Assembly: GCF_902497875.1 (NCBI RefSeq)
Contig: NZ_CABVHY010000003.1
Span: 124,001 to 188,000 of the forward strand
Length of the DNA: 64,000 bases
Direction: 5' to 3'
Origin: Pseudomonas fluorescens
GTDB lineage: Bacteria; Pseudomonadota; Gammaproteobacteria; Pseudomonadales; Pseudomonadaceae
Positions within the stretch are counted from its first letter, which is position 1. Each line of letters opens with the position of its first letter. Of the stretch, positions 53,877 through 61,778 are shown in pieces. The notes below the pieces were generated by a model, which was given only the letters and a program-made list of their open reading frames with translations, did no database searches and was not told where the DNA came from. Made by a program: the position numbers and the translations under genes.

Positions 53877-54731
53877 TCAAATTTGGTGGGGGTGGGCTAC
53901 TGCGGCATCCACTCCCGGCTCATTCACATCTGCGGGCAGCTCAAGAGGATCGGGCGTCGGCAATCTTACGGGGCCGAGCGCGTCTGGTTGCTTCCACCAC
54001 TTTGGAACGACAGCCACGGCTTCTTTCGTAACATTGCTGATTATTCGAACGGTGTCGTAGGAGCGAACGCCATCAACGTGCTCACTCAGGCTTGCAGCGG
54101 TGGCCGCCCACATAGGATCAAGAATGAAGTCGATACCGTTCGTTCTGGCTAGCTTGGCTGCCGGCACAAAATCGGAATCGCCGGCAACCAACACAATCAC
54201 ATCAGCCAGTTTGTTGAGTGCCAGGGTCGTGATGTCCATGCCGAGCTTTATATCTACGGCCTTCTGATCGATAGCGAAGTGGAAGTCTTCATTCGTGAGT
54301 TCCTCCCACTTTTTTTGACCCTTTAGAAGGCCGTCAAGAACATGGTCTGTCAGGCGCCATCTACCACTCTTTGAGAGCTCGCCTAACCGAAGCGCGGTCT
54401 TCCTGCTTTTCTTGAGGCTATCGTGAAGCTCTCCGCGCACCTTGTAAGGAGGGTGATCCTTGAAGTTTTTGCTACCAGGCGTTTTGTGCCCTTCCGGAGT
54501 AATTGGAAATCGAACCTGTTTATCGTTGGGTGGGCAATCGTAGTAGTAAACGCGATAAAGCTCTCTTGGTAAGGCTTTGCGTTCCTCGATATGGTATTTC
54601 ACCAGTAGGTGAACGATGGTACTGAGATGCTCAGAGGTAAGGACGAAGTCCGGCCTAAAGTATTTTCGAACGAAAAAACGAACGCGCTCGAAGAAGAAAC
54701 CACCATCAACCAGTACCGCCGTCCGCTTCAT
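53877..54731 (-). CDS. NYN-domain (PIN-like) ribonuclease-like protein, LabA/DUF88 type
   Basis: A 284-residue protein. The NYN acidic site is readable: Asp9 in VLVDGGFF, Asp160/Asp166 in QKAVDIKLGMDITTLAL, and Asp185/Asp187 in VLVAGDSDFVPAAKLARTNG. The C-terminal 50 residues are proline-rich and look unstructured. I start at MKRTAVLVDGG (54731), which has AAAGGA upstream; a TTG at 54749 would add six residues. NYN proteins are RNA-processing or, in some systems, defence nucleases. Here it is a lone gene in an accessory block, so no role can be assigned. Confidence 0.85.
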   Translation of the reverse strand: MKRTAVLVDGGFFFERVRFFVRKYFRPDFVLTSEHLSTIVHLLVKYHIEERKALPRELYRVYYYDCPPNDKQVRFPITPEGHKTPGSKNFKDHPPYKVRGELHDSLKKSRKTALRLGELSKSGRWRLTDHVLDGLLKGQKKWEELTNEDFHFAIDQKAVDIKLGMDITTLALNKLADVIVLVAGDSDFVPAAKLARTNGIDFILDPMWAATAASLSEHVDGVRSYDTVRIISNVTKEAVAVVPKWWKQPDALGPVRLPTPDPLELPADVNEPGVDAAVAHPHQI

Positions 54732-54980
54732 CGCTATTCCTTTAGGCAAAAAAAAGTCCAGGACCGCCGGGCAGGTTCTAAAGATTGCCTGCGAGCTGTA
54801 CTGGACTGTTAATCAATTTTGATTATGGTTGGCCGCAGTGTCAACTCCCTGAACGTTACTGCAGATTACGCTGCAGCCATCCTGGATCACCGCTACGAAC
54901 CCTGTCGATATGGGTGACAAGGCGCGCTGACGTATGTGCAGCAGTTGCCTTTAACATACAAACATCCAAGGACCGTGCAC

Positions 54981-55270
54981 TTAATAGCTGAGCGCGGCCA
55001 GCACATGTTCCGGGTCATTGTGAATCGCTCGTAACAGGGCACGGGCAGGGCCTTCTGGATCGCGGCGTCCTTGTTCCCAGTTGCGCAACGTCCCTACCGC
55101 GACATCAATTCTTTTAGCAAATGCCGCCTGAGAAAGGCCGGTGGCCAGGCGGATTTTCTTTACTTGAACAGCATCGATATGGAATTCACGCGATGGCTGA
55201 CGCTCACCATGATCGATCTCATCCATCTGCGTCACGCTCTCTACAAGACGATCGAAGAGATTTTTTCCAT
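54981..55270 (-). pseudogene. NadS-type HTH antitoxin with a start-proximal frameshift
   Basis: The C-terminal body is intact: LFDRLVESVTQMDEIDHGER, then FHIDAVQVKKIRLATGLSQA and FAKRIDVAVGTLRNWEQGRR, an XRE-type helix-turn-helix of the NadS antitoxin family. AAGGA lies eight bases before an ATG at 55270, but that ATG is one base out of frame: the sequence is ATGG-A6-TCTC, and a seventh A would give MEKNLFDRLV, the expected start. So it is probably frameshifted, unless a GTG at 55295 without a ribosome site is used. The partner toxin gene that normally precedes nadS is absent. Confidence 0.65.
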
Positions 55271-55452
55271 TATTTCCATCCTTGATTGATGGCACAAAAA
55301 GCTGGTTTTCTTTATTCGAAAAGGTGCCTGAAGCACCTTTGCGGTAGATCAGAGAATCATGCAAACCTGCTATGCGTCAATGGCGTATACGAATAATAAA
55401 AGCCACCCGACAACCCGCTATCAGCCAAAGAAATAAATGCCACCCACTCATT

Positions 55453-55471
55453 GTAAATGCGAACCGTTATC
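55453..55471 (+). promoter_or_regulatory. Candidate Fur box upstream of the ECF sigma gene
   Basis: GTAAATGCGAACCGTTATC matches the 19-base Fur consensus GATAATGATAATCATTATC at 13 positions, 41 bases before the sigma-factor gene. Confidence 0.55.
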
Positions 55472-55511
55472 TTTAAAGTCTCCATCCTTTCCCGTCGCAT
55501 GACTGTGCCGA

Positions 55512-56018
55512 ATGTCGAGCATGACCACCGAAGAGCTGGAATTGGCCTTCAAGGCCCATGCGGGAGAGTTGCGCTCGTTTTTGTATCGGCATTTGAGAAA
55601 CACCGAGACCGCCGCCGACCTGGCCCAGGAAACCTACTTGCGCTTGCTGCGCCAACCGCCGCGCAAACCGGTGCTGAATTTGCGCGGGTTTATTTTCCGG
55701 ATTGCCCGCAACCTGGCCATCGATCACGCCCGCAGCCGTGGCACACGGGAGCAGCATGATCAGGGCATGGCCTATCTTTATGAGGTCACCGGCGAAAGCC
55801 CTGAACTGTTCGAGGTGGTTGCCGCTCACCGAGAGCTGGCGTCTCTGGCCGAGGCGCTGCAACGGCTGCCGGCGCAGTGTCAGCAGATATTTTTGCTGTG
55901 CCGTCTACAAGGTATGCCCCACAAGCAGACCGCCGAGCAATTGGGAATTTCGGTCAGCACCGTTGAAAAACAATTGGCTATCGCTCTCGACTTTCTTCGC
56001 CAATGTCTGCAACGTTAA
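55512..56018 (+). CDS. ECF sigma factor, FecI type
   Basis: A 168-residue sigma-70 family factor with regions 2 (TTEELELAFKAHAGELRSFLYRHLRNTETAADLAQETYLRLL) and 4 (LPAQCQQIFLLCRLQGMPHKQTAEQLGISVSTVEKQLAIALDFLRQCL). It would direct transcription of the TonB receptor two genes downstream when the receptor signals through FecR. The start could also be the second Met (55521). It overlaps the FecR gene by 16 bases. Confidence 0.93.
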   Translation: MSSMTTEELELAFKAHAGELRSFLYRHLRNTETAADLAQETYLRLLRQPPRKPVLNLRGFIFRIARNLAIDHARSRGTREQHDQGMAYLYEVTGESPELFEVVAAHRELASLAEALQRLPAQCQQIFLLCRLQGMPHKQTAEQLGISVSTVEKQLAIALDFLRQCLQR

Positions 56019-56953
56019 CCGTTATGCACGAGCGCCTGCCCACCCATGCCGTTGAACCCGATGCTCACCGCGTTGCCCATGCCTGGGTGATTCGCCTGAC
56101 CTCGGGCGCTGTGTTGCCCGCAGATATTGCCGCGGCCCGCGCCTGGTGTGAGCAGGATCCGGCCCATCAAACTGCTTTCATTGAAGCCCGGCACCTGTGG
56201 CAACTGAGTGGCCAGTTATCCGTTCCGGTCGCCAAGCGCTCGTTCACCCGGCACTGGGCGATGGCGAGTGCGGCGGTGCTGGTGCTGGGATTGAGCCTGT
56301 TGCTGGTGCGGCAGAACGCTTGGGATGCGGATTACCGCACCGCTCAGGGAGAGCAAAAACAGATCCAGTTGGCCGATGGTTCCCGGATTATCCTCGACTC
56401 GGATTCCGCGCTCGATGTGCAGCTGACACCGAACGGTCGGCAGATGGTGCTGCGCAAAGGCGAAGCGCTGTTCGACGTGGCCCATGACCCTGGGCGTCCG
56501 TTCAGCGTACAAGCGGGGGATCTGCGGGCCACGGCGCTGGGGACGGTTTACGCGGTGCGCCGCGAAGGTGCGCAAGCGCAAGTCACGGTTGCCCGGGGCC
56601 GAGTCGCGGTCAGCGCTGCGGCAGGCAAGGTGGTGCTGCAAGCGGGGGAGGCGGTCGCCCGACAGGCCAATGGCCTGGGCGCGAAACATCAGGTCGATAC
56701 CGACAAGGCACTGGCCTGGCAACACGGGCGACTGGTGTTCGAGCTGACACCCTTGGCGCAGGTACTCAAAGAGATCGAGCGTTATCGCCCGGGATTCATC
56801 CTGATCAGCGACGACCGACTGCGTGATCTCAAGGTCAGCGGTAGCTTCCGCTTAGACCGCCTCGATGGAGGGTTGGCCGCGCTGGAGCAGGTGTTCCCGT
56901 TGAAAATCGAGCGCTACACGGACTATTTGCTTGTTCTCAAACCTCGCGGCTGA
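56003..56953 (+). CDS. FecR-type anti-sigma / signal transducer
   Basis: A 316-residue inner-membrane protein with a cytosolic DUF4880 domain (AHAWVIRLTSGAVLPADIAAARAWCEQDPAHQTAFIEARHLW), one membrane helix (WAMASAAVLVLGLSLLLV) and a periplasmic FecR domain (GEQKQIQLADGSRIILDSDSALDVQLTPNGRQMVLRKGEALFDV) that contacts the receptor's signalling domain. The start overlaps the sigma gene; ATG 56024 is an alternative. It is followed by the receptor gene after 82 bases. Confidence 0.92.
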   Translation: MSATLTVMHERLPTHAVEPDAHRVAHAWVIRLTSGAVLPADIAAARAWCEQDPAHQTAFIEARHLWQLSGQLSVPVAKRSFTRHWAMASAAVLVLGLSLLLVRQNAWDADYRTAQGEQKQIQLADGSRIILDSDSALDVQLTPNGRQMVLRKGEALFDVAHDPGRPFSVQAGDLRATALGTVYAVRREGAQAQVTVARGRVAVSAAAGKVVLQAGEAVARQANGLGAKHQVDTDKALAWQHGRLVFELTPLAQVLKEIERYRPGFILISDDRLRDLKVSGSFRLDRLDGGLAALEQVFPLKIERYTDYLLVLKPRG

Positions 56954-57001
56954 CTTATTTTTACGGGTCTGCGCGACTCGCACGTCTTTCTTCTCTAAAA
57001 C

Positions 57002-57020
57002 GATAATGCTTCGCATTTAT
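57002..57020 (+). promoter_or_regulatory. Candidate Fur box or operator upstream of the TonB receptor gene
   Basis: GATAATGCTTCGCATTTAT contains an AATGC-TTC-GCATT dyad and shares GATAATG and the central CAT with the Fur consensus; 12 of 19 positions match. It lies 15 bases before the receptor ATG. Confidence 0.5.
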
Positions 57021-57035
57021 TAGAGAGGAACACCG

Positions 57036-59486
57036 ATGCACCGTCCGTTACCCCAAGGTTTTCAGCGTAAACCTCTGGCTATGGCCCTGGGCCGAATCTC
57101 GTTCCTGTTGGCCTTGATTCCCGGGCTGGCATTGGCTGAACCTCTGCAGTTCGACATCAGTGCTCAGCCGTTGAGTAGCGCGCTCAATCGCCTGGCGGCG
57201 CAGAGCGGTTTGCAAGTGATCTATGACGGTAACATGGTGTTGGGCAAATCGAGCCACAGCGTCAGCGGTCGTCAGGAACCGGAAGCGGCCCTTGCCCAAA
57301 TGCTCCAGGGCAGCGGCCTGACCTGGCGCGCCACCGGCAGCGGTAGCGTGATGCTGGAAAAACTGCCAGAGCCAAGCGGGGCGCTGGAATTGGGCGCGAC
57401 CAACATCAATGGCAAGCAACTGGGCGAAACGACCGAAGGTACTGGCTCATATACCACTGGTACCACGCAAACGGCGACCAAACTGCCTTTGTCGATTCGC
57501 GAAACGCCGCAATCGGTGACCGTGATTACCCGTCAGCAAATGGACGATCGCGGCGCACAGGACGTCGGCGATGTGTTGCGCAACACCCCTGGCATTACCC
57601 AGCAGGCATACGACAGCGACCGCATGGAGTTCTCTGCCCGCGGCTTTACCATCACCAACTACCAGTACGATGGCGTCAACCGCATCTACGACGGTGTTTA
57701 TGGTGAAGCGGCCACCAACGTCGACGCGGCCACCCTGGACCGTGTTGAAGTCATCAAAGGCGCGACTGGCCTGATGACCGGTTCGGGCGACCCGTCCGCT
57801 ACCGTCAACCTGGTGCGCAAGAAGCCGACCAAGGAATTCAAGGCGTCGATCAGCGGCTCCGCGGGTTCCTGGGACAACTACCGCACCGAAGGCGACATCT
57901 CCGGCCCGTTGAACGATTCTGGCTCTGTGCGTGGTCGCTTCGTCGGCGCCTACCAGGACCGCAATTCGTACCTGGACCATTACAGCCAGAAAAAAGACCT
58001 GTTTTACGGGATCCTTGAAGCCGACCTGACGCCCGATACCCTGCTGACCTTCGGCATCGACAAGTCAAGCGTGACCCCGCGCGGCACCTCCTGGACTGGT
58101 AACCCGACCTACTTCGCCGACGGCGGCCGCACCGATTTCTCCCGTAGCTTCAACCCGGGTGCTGACTGGAGCCGTCGCGATTTCGACGACATCACCTATT
58201 TCACCTCGCTGGAACAGGCGCTGGCCAACGACTGGAAACTCAAGGTCAGCCTCGACGAGAAAATCACCGATCACGACACACGCCTGGCCTCGGCCAGCGG
58301 CGGCAACCCGGACCGGGCGACCGGCGAAGGCATGTTCCTGTTTTGGGGTCGCTGGGAAGGCCATCGCGTCCAGGACACCGCCGACGTGAACCTCTCCGGC
58401 CCGTTTACCCTGGGCGGTCGCGAACATGAACTGGTGGCCGGCGTGATGGCGTCCCACTCTCGCCAGACGGGTTCGACCTTCGACACCAGCGCGTTCAGCG
58501 AGGTGCCAGGCAGCATTTACGACTGGAGCGGCGACCTGCCGGAACAGGACTTCCCGAAAAACGGCAAGTACGAACGCACCCAGAGCCAGAACGGTATTTA
58601 CCTGGCGACACGCTTGCGTCCGACCGACGACCTGTCGTTCATCCTCGGCAGCCGTCTGAGCACCTTCAAGTACGACGAAGACTACACCTACAACGCCAGT
58701 GCCGGCCTGGACGATACCCACGCGAGCTACAAGGAACATGGCGTCGTCACACCGTACGCCGGCGTGGTCTATGACCTGAACGATGTCTACTCGCTGTACG
58801 CCAGCTACACCTCGATCTATCAGCCACAAATCTACAAGGACGCCGATGGCACGACCCTGGCTCCGGTTGAAGGCGATAGCTACGAGACCGGCCTGAAAGC
58901 GGCCTACCTGGACGGCAAACTGAACGCCAGCCTGGCCTTATTCCGCATCGAGCAAGACAATGTCGCCGAGTCGATCGGCACCAACCCGATCACCAACGAA
59001 GGCATCTACAAAGCCATCGACGGCGCCACCACCAAGGGTGTGGAACTGGAGCTGGCCGGCGAGCTGCAAGAAGGCTGGAACCTGTCTGCTGGCTACACCT
59101 ACGCCCGCACCCGTGACGCCGACGAACAACGCATCTTCGGTTACCCGTTGTCCACCAGTAAACCGGAACACGTGGTGCGCATGTTCACCACTTACCGCCT
59201 GCCCGGCGTCCTGGACAAAGTCACCGTCGGTGGCGGCGTCAGCTGGCAGAGCGCCTTCTACGGCAAGATCTACAGCTCTACCGTCGGCGACTACACCCAG
59301 ATCAAACAAGGCGGCTACACCCTCGTGGACCTGATGACCCGTTATCAGTACAACGAGCACCTGAGCTTCACCGCCAACGCCAACAACGTCTTCGACAAGC
59401 AGTACCTGACCGGCCTGGGCAACTTCGACACCACCTTCTACGGCGAGCCGCGTAACCTGATGCTCACCACCAAGTGGGATTTCTGA
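57036..59486 (+). CDS. TonB-dependent siderophore receptor with N-terminal signalling domain
   Basis: An 816-residue outer-membrane receptor: signal peptide (FLLALIPGLALAE), secretin/TonB short N-terminal domain (LQFDISAQPLSSALNRLAAQSGLQVIYDG), then the plug (PQSVTVITRQQMDDRGAQDVGDVLRNTPGI, RGFTITNYQYDGV, RVEVIKGATGLMTGSGDPSATVNLVRKKPT) and a 22-strand barrel ending in WDF. The signalling domain plus the upstream FecI/FecR pair makes a full cell-surface-signalling system. The sequence resembles ferripyoverdine/pyochelin-class receptors, but the ligand is unknown. Confidence 0.95.
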   Translation: MHRPLPQGFQRKPLAMALGRISFLLALIPGLALAEPLQFDISAQPLSSALNRLAAQSGLQVIYDGNMVLGKSSHSVSGRQEPEAALAQMLQGSGLTWRATGSGSVMLEKLPEPSGALELGATNINGKQLGETTEGTGSYTTGTTQTATKLPLSIRETPQSVTVITRQQMDDRGAQDVGDVLRNTPGITQQAYDSDRMEFSARGFTITNYQYDGVNRIYDGVYGEAATNVDAATLDRVEVIKGATGLMTGSGDPSATVNLVRKKPTKEFKASISGSAGSWDNYRTEGDISGPLNDSGSVRGRFVGAYQDRNSYLDHYSQKKDLFYGILEADLTPDTLLTFGIDKSSVTPRGTSWTGNPTYFADGGRTDFSRSFNPGADWSRRDFDDITYFTSLEQALANDWKLKVSLDEKITDHDTRLASASGGNPDRATGEGMFLFWGRWEGHRVQDTADVNLSGPFTLGGREHELVAGVMASHSRQTGSTFDTSAFSEVPGSIYDWSGDLPEQDFPKNGKYERTQSQNGIYLATRLRPTDDLSFILGSRLSTFKYDEDYTYNASAGLDDTHASYKEHGVVTPYAGVVYDLNDVYSLYASYTSIYQPQIYKDADGTTLAPVEGDSYETGLKAAYLDGKLNASLALFRIEQDNVAESIGTNPITNEGIYKAIDGATTKGVELELAGELQEGWNLSAGYTYARTRDADEQRIFGYPLSTSKPEHVVRMFTTYRLPGVLDKVTVGGGVSWQSAFYGKIYSSTVGDYTQIKQGGYTLVDLMTRYQYNEHLSFTANANNVFDKQYLTGLGNFDTTFYGEPRNLMLTTKWDF

Positions 59487-59516
59487 GTCGTTGAAGGGGT
59501 AACGCCAGCGGGCTGA

Positions 59517-59552
59517 ACGTAAAAAATGCCCCTATCGTGAGATAGGGGCATT
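59517..59552. terminator. Terminator between the TonB receptor gene and the SDR operon
   Basis: AATGCCCCTATC-GTGA-GATAGGGGCATT. The long A run on its left gives a T run only for minus-strand transcripts, so it mainly ends the SDR operon and only weakly the receptor message. Confidence 0.85.
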
Positions 59553-59599
59553 GAGCCAAACCGGCTGGCTTCGTTTATCGACGACGCTGCGCACAGCTC

Positions 59600-60310
59600 T
59601 CAGTGGCCGGCGCTCTGACCGCCATCGACGTGCAAGATTTCGCCGGTGACGAAATGGGCGGAGTCCAGATACACGACGGCTTGAGCGATATCGCTGATCT
59701 CGCCCATGTGCCCGACCGGGTGCAAACTCCCCAGCGCTTCATGGGTTTCTTCGCCGTGCATCGGGGTTTTGATGATGCCGGGGGAAACCGCATTCACACG
59801 GATGCCGCGCTTGGCGTACTCGATGGCCAGGGATTTGGTCGCGGCGTTGAGGCCACCTTTGGTCAACGACGCGAGTACCGACGGCACGCCTTCGATGGCG
59901 TGGTCCACCAGGCTGGTGGTGATGTTGACGACGTGGCCACTGCCCTGTTTTTCCATCTCGGTGATTGCGAGTTGGGTGATGTAGAAGAAACCATTCAGGT
60001 TCACCGACAGCACAGCAGCATAGTCTTCGTGGGTATAGGCGGTGAACGGCTTGGCGATGAAGATCCCGGCGTTGTTGACCAGGGTGTCGATACGGCCAAA
60101 ACGTGCGATCGTTTCATGGATAACTCGCTGGGCGATCGCCGGGTCGGCGATGTCACCCGCCACGGTGAGAATGTCCGGATCGGTGGACGGTTTGATCGAA
60201 CGCGAGGTGGCAACCACCCGGTAATCGAGATCACGGAAGGCCTTGAGCATGCCGGCGCCGAGACCTTGGGATGCGCCAGTAATAACAATGACTTTTTTCG
60301 AATTGCTCAT
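59600..60310 (-). CDS. Short-chain dehydrogenase/reductase
   Basis: A 236-residue Rossmann-fold oxidoreductase with TGASQGLGAGM (cofactor binding), NNAGIF, and the tetrad Asn, Ser (ITTSLVDHAIEGVP), with the catalytic YxxxK replaced: the position after the Ser segment reads ASLTKGGLNAATKSLA. So Lys is visible but a canonical Tyr is not, and catalysis may differ. AVVATSRS suggests NADPH preference. It is third in a small operon with the tautomerase and DsbA-like genes. Confidence 0.88.
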   Translation of the reverse strand: MSNSKKVIVITGASQGLGAGMLKAFRDLDYRVVATSRSIKPSTDPDILTVAGDIADPAIAQRVIHETIARFGRIDTLVNNAGIFIAKPFTAYTHEDYAAVLSVNLNGFFYITQLAITEMEKQGSGHVVNITTSLVDHAIEGVPSVLASLTKGGLNAATKSLAIEYAKRGIRVNAVSPGIIKTPMHGEETHEALGSLHPVGHMGEISDIAQAVVYLDSAHFVTGEILHVDGGQSAGH

Positions 60311-60352
60311 AATGAACCTCTACAAAAAATGATGGTTTGAAAAAGTGATCAA

Positions 60353-61009
60353 TCAGGCTTGGGCGGGGACCTGCGCCATTTGCCTCAGCATCTGTTCGTA
60401 GTACTCAACCGATTGCGAACCGGACACCAGATGACGACCGTTGAGGATCATGGCCGGTACCGAATTGATGCCGCGCTCGCGGTAAAACCCTTCAAGCGCA
60501 CGCACCTCGTTGGCGAACGCTCCGGACGCCAGCACTTCATTCGCACGCGCCCTGTCCAGCCCCGCTTCACCGGCCAGACGCACCAGCGTCTGGTGATCGC
60601 TCGGGTTCTGGCCGTCGGCGAAATACGCGCGCAGCAAGGCTCGCTTGAGCGCGATCTGCCGCCCTTCCCGCGCCGCCCAGAACAACAGACGGTGAGCATC
60701 AAAGGTATTGTAGAAGTGGCTGCGTTTTTCCAGGTCGAACCGGAAACCGATGGCCTGACCGCGAGCGATCTGCAGCGCTTTGCCGGCGGCGACTTCCTCG
60801 GCGCTGCGGCCGTATTTGCGCATCAAGTGCTTGACCGCGTTCTCGCCTTCGGCAGGCATGTCCGGGTTCAGCTCGAAAGGCTTGTAGGTCAGCTCGACCG
60901 AGACTTCATCGGCCAGGTTCTCGATGGCTTGCTCCAGTGCCGTCGCACCCAAGGCGCACCACGGGCACACCACATCGGAGACGAAATCGATGGTGACGGA
61001 CGGTCTCAT
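60353..61009 (-). CDS. DsbA-family oxidoreductase, FrnE-like
   Basis: A 218-residue thioredoxin-fold protein without signal peptide: FVSDVVCPWCALGATALEQAIENL with the CPWC motif at residues 15-18, an inserted helical domain (about 60-170), and the cis-Pro loop INSVPAMILNGRHLVSGSQ. FrnE-type proteins are cytosolic thiol-disulfide oxidoreductases. It overlaps the tautomerase stop by four bases (ATGA). Confidence 0.9.
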   Translation of the reverse strand: MRPSVTIDFVSDVVCPWCALGATALEQAIENLADEVSVELTYKPFELNPDMPAEGENAVKHLMRKYGRSAEEVAAGKALQIARGQAIGFRFDLEKRSHFYNTFDAHRLLFWAAREGRQIALKRALLRAYFADGQNPSDHQTLVRLAGEAGLDRARANEVLASGAFANEVRALEGFYRERGINSVPAMILNGRHLVSGSQSVEYYEQMLRQMAQVPAQA

Positions 61010-61221
61010 GACTGCTCCTGCGCCAGTTGTTTTCGGTACTGAGTGGTGGTCATCCCGGCATAGCCCCAGTTATCGGTGTCGACTTCTTCGATTACGATGT
61101 GGGTCAGGTCCGGGCGTTTGTGGAGGACCCGTTCCAGGGTTTCAGTGATTTCAGCGATCACCTGAGCTTTCTGCTCCGTGGTAACGCCATCGCGGGTAAT
61201 GCGCACGCTGACAAAAGGCAT
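61006..61221 (-). CDS. 4-Oxalocrotonate tautomerase-family protein
   Basis: A 71-residue protein starting at MPFVSVRITRDG (61221). After removal of Met, the catalytic Pro1 is the N-terminus, and Arg (ITRDGVTTEQKAQVIAEITETLERVL) and WGYAG complete the family. The frame is open 18 codons upstream, but only this start places Pro at position 2. First gene of a coupled three-gene operon on this strand. Confidence 0.9.
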   Translation of the reverse strand: MPFVSVRITRDGVTTEQKAQVIAEITETLERVLHKRPDLTHIVIEEVDTDNWGYAGMTTTQYRKQLAQEQS

Positions 61222-61452
61222 GACGACTCTCCTGTGACCTCCCTTCGACATGAAGGATAGGCAAGTGGAGGTCAATGTAGGACGTTGCTCTGGAGGGATA
61301 AAGACAGGAAAAAGAACATCATTTGTGACGTGGTGTAATGAGTGCGGGCGGATATCGAAGGTGGGAGACGTTATTTTCCCAGGCCATTTTTTTGTGCCTG
61401 ACTCAACGCTTTCGCAGGCCCTGCCCCCCGGAAACAGGAAACATTTGTGTTA

Positions 61453-61482
61453 TTGACACTCTCCCAATCCAGGTTGAAAATA
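61453..61482 (+). promoter_or_regulatory. Promoter of the duplicated ncRNA-like element, copy B
   Basis: TTGACA (61453-61458), an 18-base spacer and AAAATA (61477-61482), the same layout as at 51745. Predicted start near 61489. Confidence 0.6.
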
Positions 61483-61488
61483 ATGACT

Positions 61489-61695
61489 GAGGACTGCAAT
61501 TGCGCATTTCTGGATATGGGCTCCAGTAACGCTCCCCCAGATTTTCGGCAGCAGAGAAACTGGCTCTCTCTGAAGTAGTGACGATGAGTCCGCTCATCGG
61601 ATCCTGACCCCAAGGTCGCTGATGACCCAGTGCTAAAGAATCGCTGCGACTACTCCTCACGAATTATTGAAGGCGCCCTGCAGGGCGCCTTTTTT
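61489..61695 (+). ncRNA. Candidate structured small RNA, copy B of a duplicated element
   Basis: Copy B of the element at 51781. Compared with copy A, the hairpins keep their stems while loops change: GATGAG-TCCG-CTCATC, and GGTCG-CTGA-TGACC, where A-T became G-T. The terminator is AAGGCGCCC-TGCA-GGGCGCCTTTTTT, with the inner pair changed from A-T to G-C. The flanking genes are unrelated to those of copy A, so the element itself was duplicated. The name is unknown. Confidence 0.65.
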
Positions 61696-61778
61696 ATGGG
61701 CCACCCGCAGGTCTGGCCACTCGGTTGACGAACGCCCCCCCTCCGTCCCGTGCCCCTGGCTTACTGATGCCCTGCACT

